A stretch of DNA of 64,000 nt. It comes from Pseudomonas fulva. Lineage in GTDB: Bacteria > Pseudomonadota > Gammaproteobacteria > Pseudomonadales > Pseudomonadaceae. Below the pieces are notes generated by a model. That model saw only the letters and a program-made list of their open reading frames with translations, was not told the origin of the DNA and ran no database searches. Location of the stretch: contig NZ_CP082928.1 in the NCBI RefSeq assembly GCF_023517795.1, positions 4,836,001-4,900,000 on the forward strand, given 5' to 3'. Every line of letters begins with the position of its first letter. The stretch's first letter is position 1. Positions 45,213 to 54,034 of this stretch are shown one piece after another. The position numbers were made by a program, and so were the translations under genes.

Positions 45213-45623
45213 TCAGCCGGCTTTCTTGTGCTCGGCCTTCCAGGCTTCGAAGGCTTCGCGGTCGGCCTTGCGTTCCTTCATCTTGGCGACCTGCTCGTCG
45301 AAGGTCTTCTGCTGCTCGGGCGTCAGCACGGCGCGAATGGCGCTTTGCTGCTTCTCGCGGGAGGCCTTGCGCTCGCTTTCCAGGGCCTTCTTGTCGGCTT
45401 CGGGCAGCTTGTCCAAGTAGCGCTGGGTCAGTTCGCGGTCGTTCTTTCTCTGCTCGCCCATCAGCTTGTGAACCTGGCGTTGCTGTTCCTTGCTCAGGTC
45501 CAGCTCATGGAACATGCGTGGGCCGAGGCCCGGGCCGCCTGGGCGGTGATCGCCACCGGGAGCGGCCATGGCCAGGGTCGGCAGGGTCATGGCGAGGAGC
45601 AGGGCGGTCATGGTCTTGCGCAT
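45213..45623 (-). CDS. Spy/CpxP-family periplasmic protein
   Basis: A 136-residue periplasmic protein with a signal peptide (about 1-20, ending LPTLAMA). The mature helical, charged region carries two LTxxQ-like motifs: ELDLSKEQQRQVHKLM and IRAVLTPEQQKTFDEQ. The family acts as chaperone or as a repressor of the Cpx sensor. It lies between the response regulator and kinase genes and has GTAAA repeats upstream, so it is probably both a target of and an accessory to the system. Confidence 0.88.
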   Translation of the reverse strand: MRKTMTALLLAMTLPTLAMAAPGGDHRPGGPGLGPRMFHELDLSKEQQRQVHKLMGEQRKNDRELTQRYLDKLPEADKKALESERKASREKQQSAIRAVLTPEQQKTFDEQVAKMKERKADREAFEAWKAEHKKAG

Positions 45624-45685
45624 GGTGTTTCTCCTTGTCTCGAAACCGGCCAGTTGCCGGATGTGCCCAGATTAGGGCGTTCAAG

Positions 45686-45741
45686 GTAAGGCGCAGTCAG
45701 CCAAGGTAAAGGCAAGGTAAAGAGAGACCGTACTGTGTAAA
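45686..45741. promoter_or_regulatory. Cluster of CpxR-box-like GTAAA repeats
   Basis: GTAAG at 45686-45690 and GTAAA at 45706-45710, 45717-45721 and 45737-45741 are all in the same orientation. The central pair is spaced 11 bp start to start (six bases between), within the GTAAA-N4-8-GTAAA pattern of CpxR boxes. They fill the gap between the CpxP-like gene and its regulator gene. Confidence 0.55.
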
Positions 45742-45744
45742 TGC

Positions 45745-46428
45745 TCAGCTCGCGTAGTAGTAGCCACGGCCACGCAGCGCCACGATACGCGGGCGACCAT
45801 CGGCGTGCGGGCCGATCTTCTTGCGCAGGTTGCTGACGTGCATGTCCAGGCTGCGGTCGTAGAGGGTCAGCTTGCGGCCCAGGGCCAGTTGGGCGAGCGC
45901 CTGCTTGTCCACCGGCTCGCCGGGCTGCTTGAGCAGCGCTTCGAGCACCCGGCTTTCCGAGAGGGTCAGCACGATCTCCTGACCCTCGGCGCCCAACGCC
46001 GCCACGCCACGGGCCGGGCTGAAGCGCAGGTCGCCCAGCTCGATCTGGCTGGATACGGCCGGTGGCAGGCTGCGCCGTAGCACGGCGCGCAGGCGCGCGG
46101 TCAGCTCGCGGGGGTCGCAGGGTTTGGCCAGGTAGTCGTCGGCACCCAGCTCCAGGCCGAGAATGCGGTCCAGTGGCTCGCCACGGGCCGAAAGCATCAG
46201 CACCGGCAAGTCCGGGTGCTCGCTGCGCAGCTGCTTGAGCAGCTCCAGGCCGCTGCCATCGGGCAGCATCACGTCCAGCACCACGGCGTCCGGGGTGTTT
46301 TGTGCCAGTGCCTGGCGCGCGCCCTGGCCATCGTGACAGGCGGTGACCTGGAAGCCTTCCTGGGTCAGCCAGCTGGCCAGCAGGTCACAGAGTTCGACGT
46401 CGTCGTCGATCAGCAGCAGCTCATTCAT
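45745..46428 (-). CDS. CpxR-like OmpR-family response regulator
   Basis: A 227-residue regulator. The receiver domain has LLIDDDVELCDLL, the phospho-acceptor in DAVVLDVMLPDGSG (about D51), and YLAKPCDPREL. The DNA-binding winged helix includes LTLSESRVLEALLKQPGEPV and DMHVSNLRKKIG. It lies upstream of the CpxP-like and kinase genes on the same strand and starts 21 bp after the YciI-like gene. The GTAAA repeats suggest CpxR-type control of envelope stress genes. Confidence 0.92.
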   Translation of the reverse strand: MNELLLIDDDVELCDLLASWLTQEGFQVTACHDGQGARQALAQNTPDAVVLDVMLPDGSGLELLKQLRSEHPDLPVLMLSARGEPLDRILGLELGADDYLAKPCDPRELTARLRAVLRRSLPPAVSSQIELGDLRFSPARGVAALGAEGQEIVLTLSESRVLEALLKQPGEPVDKQALAQLALGRKLTLYDRSLDMHVSNLRKKIGPHADGRPRIVALRGRGYYYAS

Positions 46429-46449
46429 GGCAGCGATGACGATTCCCGG

Positions 46450-46749
46450 TTACGGCAGTACGTGCTTGAAGGGCTTGACCACCACCTCGGCGTAAACCCC
46501 CGCGGTGCGGAACGGGTCGGCGTTGGCCCAGGCTCTGGCGGCTTCCAGCGACTCGAACTCGGCGACGATCAGGCTGCCGGTGAAACCCGCCGGGCCCGGG
46601 TCGTTGCTGTCGATGGCCGGGTTGGGGCCGGCCAGTACCAGGCGGCCTTCGCTTTTCAGCTGCTCCAGGCGGGCCAGGTGAGCGGGGCGAACGGAGAGGC
46701 GAAGCTCGAGGGAGTTTTCCACGTCGGTGGCGATGATGGCGTAAAGCAT
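46450..46749 (-). CDS. YciI-family protein
   Basis: A 99-residue ferredoxin-like alpha+beta protein. It begins [20 protein letters not shown], continues [20 protein letters not shown] and [20 protein letters not shown], and ends in [17 protein letters not shown]. The conserved His of RPAHLA and the D..NP region are family features. Function is unknown; it is annotated in E. coli near cell-envelope genes. ATG at 46749 is chosen over a long foreign upstream frame. Confidence 0.9.
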   Translation of the reverse strand: MLYAIIATDVENSLELRLSVRPAHLARLEQLKSEGRLVLAGPNPAIDSNDPGPAGFTGSLIVAEFESLEAARAWANADPFRTAGVYAEVVVKPFKHVLP

Positions 46750-46872
46750 GTCGGTCCTTGTGGGCCAGGCGGTGAGCCGCGAGAAAAGAAGCGAGAAACA
46801 GCGCGATAGCGGGGCAGGAATCTGCCGGCCGCGGCATAATAACAAACATGAATCGTCGGGAAAGCGCCCCTT

Positions 46873-47736
46873 ATGCAGGTTGATCTTCATTGCCACAGCA
46901 CCGCTTCGGATGGCGCCCTGCCGCCTGCCGAGGTGGTCGCGCGGGCACACGGGCGCGGCGTCACCATGCTGGCGCTGACCGACCACGACACCCTCGAAGG
47001 GCTCGCTGAAGCGCGAGCCACGGCAAGCGAGCTGGGCGTGCAACTGGTCAATGGCATCGAGCTGTCCTGCACCTGGGGCGGCGCGACCATCCACGTATTG
47101 GGCTATGCCTTCGACAGCGAGGCGCCGGCCTTGCGCCAGGCCATCGCCGACCTGCACCAGGGGCGCTGGCTGCGCGCCGAGGAGATTTCCCGGCGCCTGG
47201 CGCTCAAGGGCATGGAGGGCGCATTGCAAGGGGCACGGGCCATCCAGCAGGCCCAGGGCGAAAGCGATAACGCGCCGGCGCGCCCGCATTTCGCGGAGTT
47301 CCTGGTGCGCGGCGGCTTCGTCAGGGATCGCGCCGACGCCTTTCGCAAATGGCTGGGCTCCGGCAAGCTCGGCGACGTCAAGCAGCACTGGCCCACATTA
47401 GATGAAACGCTCGAGACGCTGCGCCAGTCCAACGCATGGATCAGCCTGGCCCACCCCTGGCAGTACGATTTCACACGCAGCAAGCGCCGCAAACTGGTGG
47501 CCGCATTCGCCGCGGCAGGCGGCCATTCGCTGGAAGTGGTCAATGGCATGCAGCCGGCCGAGCAGGTCGGTGGCCTGGCGATCCTGGCACGTGAGTTCGG
47601 CCTGCTGGCCAGCGTCGGCAGCGACTTCCACGCCCCTGGCGACTGGTCGGAGCTGGGCTTGTACCGGCCGTTGCCCGATGACCTTTCCCCGTTATGGACG
47701 CGTTTCGGCTGCGCGCCCTCGTACGAAGCCGTTTGA
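46873..47736 (+). CDS. PHP-domain phosphoesterase, RnaAM/TrpH-like
   Basis: A 287-residue PHP-family metallohydrolase. Metal-binding segments in order are [37 protein letters not shown] and VGSDFHAPG. The E. coli homologue YciV (RnaAM) is a 5'-3' exonuclease that trims rRNA 5' ends and degrades small oligonucleotides and pAp. Divergent from the YciI-like gene; 12 bp before the yciO-type gene, so the two are probably co-transcribed. Confidence 0.9.
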   Translation: MQVDLHCHSTASDGALPPAEVVARAHGRGVTMLALTDHDTLEGLAEARATASELGVQLVNGIELSCTWGGATIHVLGYAFDSEAPALRQAIADLHQGRWLRAEEISRRLALKGMEGALQGARAIQQAQGESDNAPARPHFAEFLVRGGFVRDRADAFRKWLGSGKLGDVKQHWPTLDETLETLRQSNAWISLAHPWQYDFTRSKRRKLVAAFAAAGGHSLEVVNGMQPAEQVGGLAILAREFGLLASVGSDFHAPGDWSELGLYRPLPDDLSPLWTRFGCAPSYEAV

Positions 47737-47748
47737 GAGTGGTTAGCC

Positions 47749-48375
47749 ATGAGCCAGTTTTTTCAGATCCACCCGGAAAGCCCCCAGGCCCGTCTGATCA
47801 AGCAGGCGGTCGACATCATCCGTAATGGCGGCGTGGTGGTCTACCCGACCGACTCGTCCTACGCGGTGGGCTGCCAGATGGGCGCCAAGAACGCCATGGA
47901 GCGTATCCGCCGCCTGCGTCAGCTCGATGACAAGCACAACTTCACCCTGGTGTGCCGCGACCTGTCGCAGCTCAGCACCTTCGCCAAGGTCGACACCGCC
48001 GCCTTTCGGCTGCTGAAGAACCACACGCCGGGGCCCTATACCTTCATTCTCAACGCCACCCGCGAAGTGCCGCGCATGCTGCTGCACCCCAAGCGGCGCA
48101 CCATCGGCCTGCGTGTGCCCAGCCATCCGATCGCCGCGGCGCTGCTCGAAGAACTCGGCGAGCCGATGATGAGCGTCAGCCTGATCCTGCCCGGCGAAGA
48201 CCTGCCGATGAGCGACCCTTACGAGATGCGCCAGATGCTTGAGCACCAGGTGGACCTGATCATCGATGGCGGCTTTGGCGGCCTGGAGGCCTCCACGGTG
48301 ATCAGCCTGCTGGACGACGAGCCCGAGGTGATTCGCGTCGGTTGCGGCGATCCGTCGCCTTTCGAGTCGCGCTGA
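47749..48375 (+). CDS. yciO: L-threonylcarbamoyladenylate synthase-family protein (YciO)
   Basis: A 208-residue YrdC/Sua5/YciO protein. It has GGVVVYPTDSSYAVGCQMGA and DKHNFTLVCRDLSQL, with the KxR/SxN-type binding residues, and AAFRLLKNHTPGPYTFILNA. YrdC members make threonylcarbamoyl-AMP for the t6A modification of tRNA; the YciO branch has weaker demonstrated activity. It sits in the usual Pseudomonas order, PHP gene, yciO, scpA, scpB. Confidence 0.9.
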   Translation: MSQFFQIHPESPQARLIKQAVDIIRNGGVVVYPTDSSYAVGCQMGAKNAMERIRRLRQLDDKHNFTLVCRDLSQLSTFAKVDTAAFRLLKNHTPGPYTFILNATREVPRMLLHPKRRTIGLRVPSHPIAAALLEELGEPMMSVSLILPGEDLPMSDPYEMRQMLEHQVDLIIDGGFGGLEASTVISLLDDEPEVIRVGCGDPSPFESR

Positions 48376-48379
48376 TTCG

Positions 48380-49225
48380 ATGGCCAGCGAGACCATCGAC
48401 AGCCAGGCCGGCGCCCAGCAGGAGCTGCCGTTCGCCATGGTCTATGGCGAGGCGCTCACCGAGCTGCCCGTCGACCTGTACATCCCGCCGGATGCCCTGG
48501 AGGTGTTTCTCGAAGCCTTCGAGGGGCCGCTGGACCTGCTGCTCTACCTGATCCGCAAGCAGAACATCGACGTGCTGGACATCCCGGTGGCGGAGATCAC
48601 CCGCCAGTACATGGGCTACGTCGAGCTGATGCACACGGTGCGCCTGGAGCTGGCTGCCGAGTACCTGGTGATGGCCGCCATGCTCGCCGAGATCAAGTCG
48701 CGCATGCTGCTGCCGCGCTCGGCCGAGGCCGAAGAAGAGGAGGACGACCCGCGCGCCGAGCTGATTCGCCGCCTGCTCGAGTACGAGCGTTTCAAGGCCG
48801 CCGCCGAAGGCATCGACGCTCTGCCGCGGGTCGGCCGCGACCTGATCGTGCCGCGGGTCGAGGCGCCCGAGGCGCGGGCACGCAAGCTGCTGCCGACGGT
48901 GGACCTGCAGGAATTGCTGGTCTCCATGGCCGAAGTGCTGCGCCGCGCCGACATGTTCGAAAGCCATCAGGTCAGCCGCGAGGCGCTGTCCACCCGCGAG
49001 CGCATGGGCGAGGTGCTCGACCGCCTCAAGGACGGCGCCTTCGTACCGTTCGTGCAGCTGTTCACCGCCGAGGAAGGTCGCCTTGGCGTGGTGGTGACCT
49101 TCATGGCGATTCTCGAACTGGTCAAGGAGTCGCTGGTCGAGCTGGTGCAGAACGAAGCCTTTGCCGCCGTGCACGTGCGCCTGCGCGTGGCAGGCGTGGA
49201 AGAGGGCGACAGCGCGTTCGAATGA
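48380..49225 (+). CDS. scpA: Segregation and condensation protein A
   Basis: A 281-residue kleisin of the Smc-ScpAB condensin. The N-terminal region has LEAFEGPLDLLLYLIRKQNI and VAEITRQYMGYVE, the kleisin Smc-binding part. Middle motifs are AAEYLVMAAMLAEIKSRMLL and RLLEYERFKAAAEGI, and the winged C-terminus has VTFMAILELVKE. ATG at 48380 lacks a clear Shine-Dalgarno but is 4 bp past the yciO stop. It is followed by scpB. Confidence 0.92.
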   Translation: MASETIDSQAGAQQELPFAMVYGEALTELPVDLYIPPDALEVFLEAFEGPLDLLLYLIRKQNIDVLDIPVAEITRQYMGYVELMHTVRLELAAEYLVMAAMLAEIKSRMLLPRSAEAEEEEDDPRAELIRRLLEYERFKAAAEGIDALPRVGRDLIVPRVEAPEARARKLLPTVDLQELLVSMAEVLRRADMFESHQVSREALSTRERMGEVLDRLKDGAFVPFVQLFTAEEGRLGVVVTFMAILELVKESLVELVQNEAFAAVHVRLRVAGVEEGDSAFE

Positions 49226-49272
49226 ACTGCTAGACTCGCCGCTTTTACGGCCGCGCTCGGTATGTCCCGTCC

Positions 49273-50094
49273 ATGAATCTGTCCGATCCCAAACAACTCT
49301 CCACCTTGCTCGAAGGCCTGCTGCTGGCGTCCGGCAAGCCGCTGTCGTTCGAGCGGATCATGGAATTGTTCGAGGAAGCCGAGCGCCCCGAGGCCGATGT
49401 GTTTCGCAAGGCGCTGGCGATTCTCGGTGGCAGTTGCAAGGGGCGGGCCTTCGAGCTCAAGGAGGTGGCCTCCGGTTATCGCCTGCAGATTCGCGATACC
49501 TTCTCGCCCTGGGTCGGCCGCCTCTGGGAAGAGCGCCCGCAGCGCTACTCCCGAGCCATGCTGGAAACCCTGGCACTGATCGCCTACCGGCAGCCGATCA
49601 CCCGCGGCGAGATCGAGGAGATCCGCGGCGTGGCGGTGAACAGCCAGATCGTCAAGACCCTGCAGGAGCGCGAGTGGATTCGCGTGGTCGGCTACCGCGA
49701 CGTGCCGGGCCGGCCCGCCATGTTCGCCACCACCAAGGGCTTTCTCGATCACTTCAACCTGAAGAACCTCGACGAGCTGCCGCCCCTGGCGGCGTTGCGC
49801 GAGCTGGAGCCCGAGCCGATCCTGGCCCAGGACGACGATGACCCGGCCGTGCCACAGAGCCTGCAGGCGCGCGCCGATCTGGCCCTGGCGGACGAGGATT
49901 CAGAGCCTGAGACCGACGCCCAGGGCAAGGCCGAAACCAGCTTTGGCTCGCTGCTGGCCGAGCTCGATGCCATGGAGCAGGGCCTGAAAACCGACTTCGA
50001 TGACCTGGCGCGCGAGGCCGATGAGTCGAACCCCGATGCGCCGGAAACGGTCTCTAACGCTGCGGATGACCCGTCCACCAGCGAGCGCGAATAG
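49273..50094 (+). CDS. scpB: Segregation and condensation protein B
   Basis: A 273-residue partner of ScpA with two winged-helix domains: LLEGLLLASGKPLSFERIM and SRAMLETLALIAYRQPITRG, then EEIRGVAVNSQIVKTLQERE and RPAMFATTKGFLDHF. The last 90 residues are acidic and low in complexity (DDDDPAVPQ, DEDSEPETDAQ), a tail common in Pseudomonas ScpB. It probably forms a transcription unit with yciO, scpA and the DUF1289 gene. Confidence 0.93.
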   Translation: MNLSDPKQLSTLLEGLLLASGKPLSFERIMELFEEAERPEADVFRKALAILGGSCKGRAFELKEVASGYRLQIRDTFSPWVGRLWEERPQRYSRAMLETLALIAYRQPITRGEIEEIRGVAVNSQIVKTLQEREWIRVVGYRDVPGRPAMFATTKGFLDHFNLKNLDELPPLAALRELEPEPILAQDDDDPAVPQSLQARADLALADEDSEPETDAQGKAETSFGSLLAELDAMEQGLKTDFDDLAREADESNPDAPETVSNAADDPSTSERE

Positions 50095-50099
50095 ACTTC

Positions 50100-50279
50100 A
50101 TGAAAGACCCCTGCATCAGCGTCTGCAAATTCGATGACGGCATCTGCCTGGGCTGCGGGCGCAGCAAGGCGGAAATCAAGGCCTGGAAGAAGCTCGACAA
50201 GGCCGAGCAGCGCCTGGTCGCCGCCGAGGCCGACATGCGCCTGCTGGCCATGGGCAGCAAAGCACGTCGCAAGCGCTAG
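50100..50279 (+). CDS. DUF1289 small Cys-rich protein
   Basis: A 59-residue protein, 5 bp after scpB. It reads MKDPCISVCKFDDGICLGCG, then RSKAEIKAWKKLD and a basic end. Four Cys (C5, C9, C16, C19) form the DUF1289 signature and probably bind a metal. Function is unknown. The position between scpB and rluB is usual in Pseudomonas. Confidence 0.88.
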   Translation: MKDPCISVCKFDDGICLGCGRSKAEIKAWKKLDKAEQRLVAAEADMRLLAMGSKARRKR

Positions 50280-50420
50280 CCGCCGACCAGCGGTCAGGCG
50301 CTAGACCGCTCGCCGGCTATGCTCTGCTGCCAGGTGCGTGCCGCGGCTGATCCGCGTATGATGCGCGCCCCTTCGACGACTTGGTCGTCCCATCACCAGA
50401 AAACACCGGGAGGTGCCCAG

Positions 50421-51575
50421 ATGAGTGAAACCGAAGAATACAGCCCCGCTGGCGAAAAACTGCAGAAGGTCCTGGCTCGCATGGGCCTGGCCTCGCGCCG
50501 CGAAATCGAAGCCTGGATCGCCGCCGGTCGCGTCAAGGTCAATGGCAACGACGCCAGCCTTGGCCAGCGTGTCGATCTGCATGACGCCATTTCCGTCGAT
50601 GGTCGTCTGTTGCGCCGCGAAGAAGCGACGGAGACCGTGCGCCGCGTGCTGATCTACAACAAGCCCGACGGCGAGATCTGCACCCGTGACGACCCGGAAG
50701 GTCGCCCCACCGTGTTCGACCGCCTGCCACGCCCGAAGGAGGGCCGCTGGATCAATATCGGCCGCCTGGACATCAACACCACCGGCCTGTTGATGTTCAC
50801 CACCGACGGTGAGCTGGCCAATCGCCTGATGCACCCGTCCTACCAGATGGACCGTGAATACGCCGTGCGCGTACGCGGTGAGGTGGACGAGGAGATGATC
50901 GAGCGCCTCAAGGCGGGCGTGATGCTCGAAGACGGCCCGGCCAAGTTCACCGACATCAAGGAAGCGCCGGGTGGTGAAGGCTTCAACCACTGGTACCACT
51001 GCGTGGTCATGGAAGGCCGTAACCGCGAAGTACGCCGTCTGTGGGAATCCCAGGGGCTGGTGGTCAGCCGCCTGAAGCGCGTGCGCTTCGGCCCGGTGTT
51101 CATGACCTCCGACCTGCCCATGGGCCGTTGGCGCGAGATGAGCCAGCGTGAAGTCGACATCCTCAGCGAGGAGGTCGGCCTCAAGCCGGTCGCCCTGCCG
51201 GAAATGAAGGAAAAGACCCGCGACAAGCTCGACCGCCTGCAGCGCAAGGCCGCCAAGCCGGTTGGCCGTGGTGAGCGCCCGGCGCGCAGCCTGCGCCCCG
51301 CCAATGGCGGGCCGGCGCAGCGTAGTTCGCGTGACGAGCAGGGCGAGCGCCCCAGCCGTGCACCGCGCTCGCCACGCAGTGACTCGCCCCGTGGTACGCC
51401 GGTTGCCGAGCGCCCGCGCGATGTCGGCAGGAAGCCGGGCAAACCGCGTGGCGAGCGTGCCGAGCCCGCTGAGCGGGGGCCACGCAAGCCGGCCGGTGGC
51501 GACAATCGCCGGAGCCGCCCGGCAGGCGATGGCCAGCGTCCGGGCTTCGGTCGCGGCAGCCGCAAGCCGCAGTGA
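50421..51575 (+). CDS. rluB: 23S rRNA pseudouridine(2605) synthase
   Basis: A 384-residue enzyme that makes pseudouridine 2605 in 23S rRNA. It has an N-terminal S4 RNA-binding domain (KLQKVLARMGLASRREIEAW) and the catalytic domain with NIGRLDINTTGLLMFTTDGE, which contains the catalytic Asp, and VVMEGRNREVRRLWESQGL. The last 120 residues are a disordered Arg/Pro/Gly-rich tail, longer than in E. coli RluB. ATG at 50421 follows GGGAGGTGCCCAG. A strong terminator follows. Confidence 0.94.
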   Translation: MSETEEYSPAGEKLQKVLARMGLASRREIEAWIAAGRVKVNGNDASLGQRVDLHDAISVDGRLLRREEATETVRRVLIYNKPDGEICTRDDPEGRPTVFDRLPRPKEGRWINIGRLDINTTGLLMFTTDGELANRLMHPSYQMDREYAVRVRGEVDEEMIERLKAGVMLEDGPAKFTDIKEAPGGEGFNHWYHCVVMEGRNREVRRLWESQGLVVSRLKRVRFGPVFMTSDLPMGRWREMSQREVDILSEEVGLKPVALPEMKEKTRDKLDRLQRKAAKPVGRGERPARSLRPANGGPAQRSSRDEQGERPSRAPRSPRSDSPRGTPVAERPRDVGRKPGKPRGERAEPAERGPRKPAGGDNRRSRPAGDGQRPGFGRGSRKPQ

Positions 51576-51641
51576 AACGCTGAAAGCTCGTGTAAACCCA
51601 GGGGGCAACCCCTTCGACAGGGGGAGCACACAGGTCAAGCT

Positions 51642-51699
51642 GGAGGAGCGGCTTTGGCCGCGATACCCTGCGAAGGGCTCGCGGCTGCAGTCGCTCCCA
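51642..51699. repeat. REP-like palindrome
   Basis: GGAGGAGCGGCTTTGGCCGC faces TCGCGGCTGCAGTCGCTCCC, an imperfect inverted pair of the GGGAGCGxC type, between rluB and its terminator. Confidence 0.55.
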
Positions 51700-51731
51700 C
51701 GGGTGCCATGCCACCAGCTAGCGGATAAAAA

Positions 51732-51765
51732 AGGGCCCCAGTCCTCACGGATGGGGCCCTTTTTC
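51732..51765. terminator. Bidirectional terminator between rluB and the GGDEF gene
   Basis: AGGGCCCCA (51732-51740) pairs perfectly with TGGGGCCCT (51752-51760). The stem is preceded by an A-run and followed by TTTTT, so it works for rluB on + and for the convergent diguanylate cyclase gene on -. Confidence 0.88.
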
Positions 51766-51785
51766 GTGGTTCGCTGCCGGGCCCG

Positions 51786-52709
51786 TCAGACGGCCATGGC
51801 CAGGCAGTTGCGGCCGCTGCGCTTGGCGCTGTACAGGGCCTTGTCGGCGCGGTTGAGCAGACCGTCCGCCGACTCGCCGCGTTCCAGGGTGGCACAGCCC
51901 AGGCTGATGGACATCTTCACCGTCCGGCCCTGTGCCACGCACTGCAAACCCAGTACCGCTTCACGCAGGCGCTCGCCGACCAGCTGCGCGCCTTCGCGCG
52001 GGGTGCCTGACAGCAGCACCAGGAACTCCTCACCGCCATAGCGAAACACCATATCAATGTTGCGCAACTGATCCTTGATGGTGGTGGCGACGGCCTTGAG
52101 CACTTCATCACCGGCGCTGTGGCCGTGCTCGTCGTTGATGCCCTTGAAGTGATCGATATCCAGCATCAGCAGCGACAGGGGCTGGCCATTACGACGCGCC
52201 AGTTCGATCTCGCGGCCCAGCACCTGATCCATGGCGATGCGGTTGCCGGTGTTGGTCAGCGGATCGCGCAGCGCGCTCTGAATCGCCACGCGGTAGAGCA
52301 GGGCATTGCGCAGCGGATACATGAGGCTGGCCAGCAGGGATTCGAGCTGCGCCAGTTCGTGATCGGAAAAGCGCTGGCGCCGCCGGAAGGTCAGCTCGCC
52401 CAGGTACTCGCTCTCGTGGCTGAGGCGGTAGGTGGCCGAGTGATTGGCCTGCTGGCCGAAGTCCAGGCGCAGGTCGCTGCTCGAGTGCTGATAGCCCAGC
52501 GCGTCCACCGGAACCAGGTGCTGCAGCTCGCGAAAGAAGAGGGCGAGGATGCGCTCGGCGTCCAGGCTGGTCTGCAGCTGCAGGCCAAGGCGCTGGCGCA
52601 GCTGTGCCAGGCTGACCGGGCGGGTCTGCTCCTTGCGGGGTGAGAAACCGAGGCGCTGTAGTTTGGCAGCGTCGAAATCGATCGTGTTTTTCTGGCTGGG
52701 TGGGACCAT
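51786..52709 (-). CDS. GGDEF-domain diguanylate cyclase
   Basis: A 307-residue soluble protein. Residues 30-150 form a GAF-like sensor region, from LGLQLQTSLDAERILALFFR onward. The GGDEF domain has DPLTNTGNRIAMD, MLDIDHFKGINDEHGHSAGD and the signature FRYGGEEFLVLLSG (active GGEEF). SISLGCA and RADKALYSAKRSGRN follow. It should make c-di-GMP from two GTP. There is no I-site RxxD directly before GGEEF that I can see. It ends at the shared terminator with rluB. Confidence 0.9.
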   Translation of the reverse strand: MVPPSQKNTIDFDAAKLQRLGFSPRKEQTRPVSLAQLRQRLGLQLQTSLDAERILALFFRELQHLVPVDALGYQHSSSDLRLDFGQQANHSATYRLSHESEYLGELTFRRRQRFSDHELAQLESLLASLMYPLRNALLYRVAIQSALRDPLTNTGNRIAMDQVLGREIELARRNGQPLSLLMLDIDHFKGINDEHGHSAGDEVLKAVATTIKDQLRNIDMVFRYGGEEFLVLLSGTPREGAQLVGERLREAVLGLQCVAQGRTVKMSISLGCATLERGESADGLLNRADKALYSAKRSGRNCLAMAV

Positions 52710-52886
52710 TTTTATAAACCTCTGGCGCTTCGTTGCAGCTTGTGAGCTACAGAGCTAATTTCGTGCCAGTCTTTTAGGCTCGCCTGAAAGCCTTCAGGTT
52801 CAATGGGTTGCGACGATTGGATGCAGGCAGAGAGCCAGTAGTGGCAAACGGCCGTCAGAATGACGGCAAGCAATTGCCGATTCCAA

Positions 52887-52964
52887 GGTGGCTGCGACAA
52901 ATTAATGTCGCAGCCACCGTCGATGAAAAAAGGAATGCCAAAGCGGCTGCAGAGCACCAGCCGC
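52887..52964 (-). terminator. Two hairpins after yciK
   Basis: On the minus strand just past the yciK stop, GCGGCT/AGCCGC (52964-52943) is followed by a T-rich run including CCTTTTTT. A second perfect 13-bp stem, GGTGGCTGCGACA/TGTCGCAGCCACC (52918-52887), follows with a 6-nt loop. Together they end yciK transcription and shield the upstream side of the GGDEF gene. Confidence 0.7.
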
Positions 52965-52969
52965 AGCGG

Positions 52970-53710
52970 TTACTGCGCGTCGAATGCCTGGCCGTTGATG
53001 CCCTGGCTGTCCGGCCCCATCAGGTAGAGATAGACCGGCATGATGGCCTCCGGAGTCGGCCGGGTCTGCGGGTCTTCACCCGGGTAGGCCTGGGCGCGCA
53101 TGTCGGTGCGGGTGCCGCCCGGGTTGACGCTGTTGGCGCGAATCGCGGTGATGCCCTCGATTTCATCGGCCATCACCTGCATCAGCCCTTCGGTGGCGAA
53201 CTTGGACACCGCGTAGGCACCCCAGTAGGCGCGCCCCTTGCGGCCGACGCTGCTGGAGGTGAACACCACCGAGGCATCGGTGGACAGCTTGAGCAGCGGC
53301 AGCAGGGTGCTGGTCAGCATGAACATGGCGTTGACGTTGACCTGCATGACGCGCATGAAATTATCGCCCGACAGCTGCTCCAGCGGCGTGCGCGGGCCGA
53401 TGATCGAGGCGTTGTGCAGCAGGCCGTCGAGCTTGCCGAATTCTTTCTCTACCATCGCCGCCAGCTCGTCGTACTGGTGCGGCAGCGCTGTTTCAAGGTC
53501 GAAGGGAATCACCACCGGCTGCGGGTGGCCCGCCTGCTCGATGGCGTCGTAGGTGCGCGCCAGGTTCTCTTCGCTCTTGCCCAGCAGCAGCACGGTGGCG
53601 CCGTGGGCCGCGTAGGTACGCGCCGCGGCGGCGCCGATTCCCCGGCCGGCGCCGGTCACCAGGATCACGCGATCCTTGAGCAGGTCGGGGCGGGCGCTGT
53701 AATCGAACAT
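52970..53710 (-). CDS. yciK: YciK-family short-chain dehydrogenase/reductase
   Basis: A 246-residue classical SDR. It has the nucleotide site ILVTGAGRGIGAAAARTYAA, DGLLHNASIIGPRTPLEQ, the catalytic Ser in VVFTSSSVGRKGRAYWGA and YAVSK (Tyr-x3-Lys), and NSVNPGGTRTDMRAQAYPGE. The substrate is unknown. In Pseudomonas this gene usually follows mupP and ubiG on the same strand; here 324 bp with a REP pair separates it from mupP. Confidence 0.92.
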   Translation of the reverse strand: MFDYSARPDLLKDRVILVTGAGRGIGAAAARTYAAHGATVLLLGKSEENLARTYDAIEQAGHPQPVVIPFDLETALPHQYDELAAMVEKEFGKLDGLLHNASIIGPRTPLEQLSGDNFMRVMQVNVNAMFMLTSTLLPLLKLSTDASVVFTSSSVGRKGRAYWGAYAVSKFATEGLMQVMADEIEGITAIRANSVNPGGTRTDMRAQAYPGEDPQTRPTPEAIMPVYLYLMGPDSQGINGQAFDAQ

Positions 53711-53908
53711 GGTAAGAGTCCTTCGGATTTCTGGGTGTGAGTTGGCGGACGAAGCCCGCCGTCACTCTGGCGGGATTAATCCTAAACAGCGGTGGGTGGT
53801 TGGCTGCTGATCGCTATCAATGAAGCAGCGGTGATCCCGGAACCTGCTCACGATTTTTATGTGCATTCAGCGGCAGCTACAAGACAGAAGAGGGCATCGG
53901 GCGCTTTT

Positions 53909-53984
53909 GTAGGGTGGACGACGCTTCATCCGTCCACCGCTTCGAAACCGCGATGGTGGATGAAAAAAGCGTCATCCACCCTAC
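53909..53984. repeat. REP pair
   Basis: GTAGGGTGGACGACGCTTCA faces GCGTCATCCACCCTAC in inverted orientation. It is the only notable feature in the 324-bp gap between mupP and yciK; I see no gene there. Confidence 0.7.
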
Positions 53985-54034
53985 GTCCGCTTCCGTCCCT
54001 TAGCTGCCAAGATTGAAAGATTATGAGCAGGGCC

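Noticed and set aside
52712..52957. 81-codon minus-strand frame between the GGDEF gene and yciK
   Set aside because: It covers both hairpins that look like the yciK terminators, has no ribosome binding site I can support, and resembles no family.
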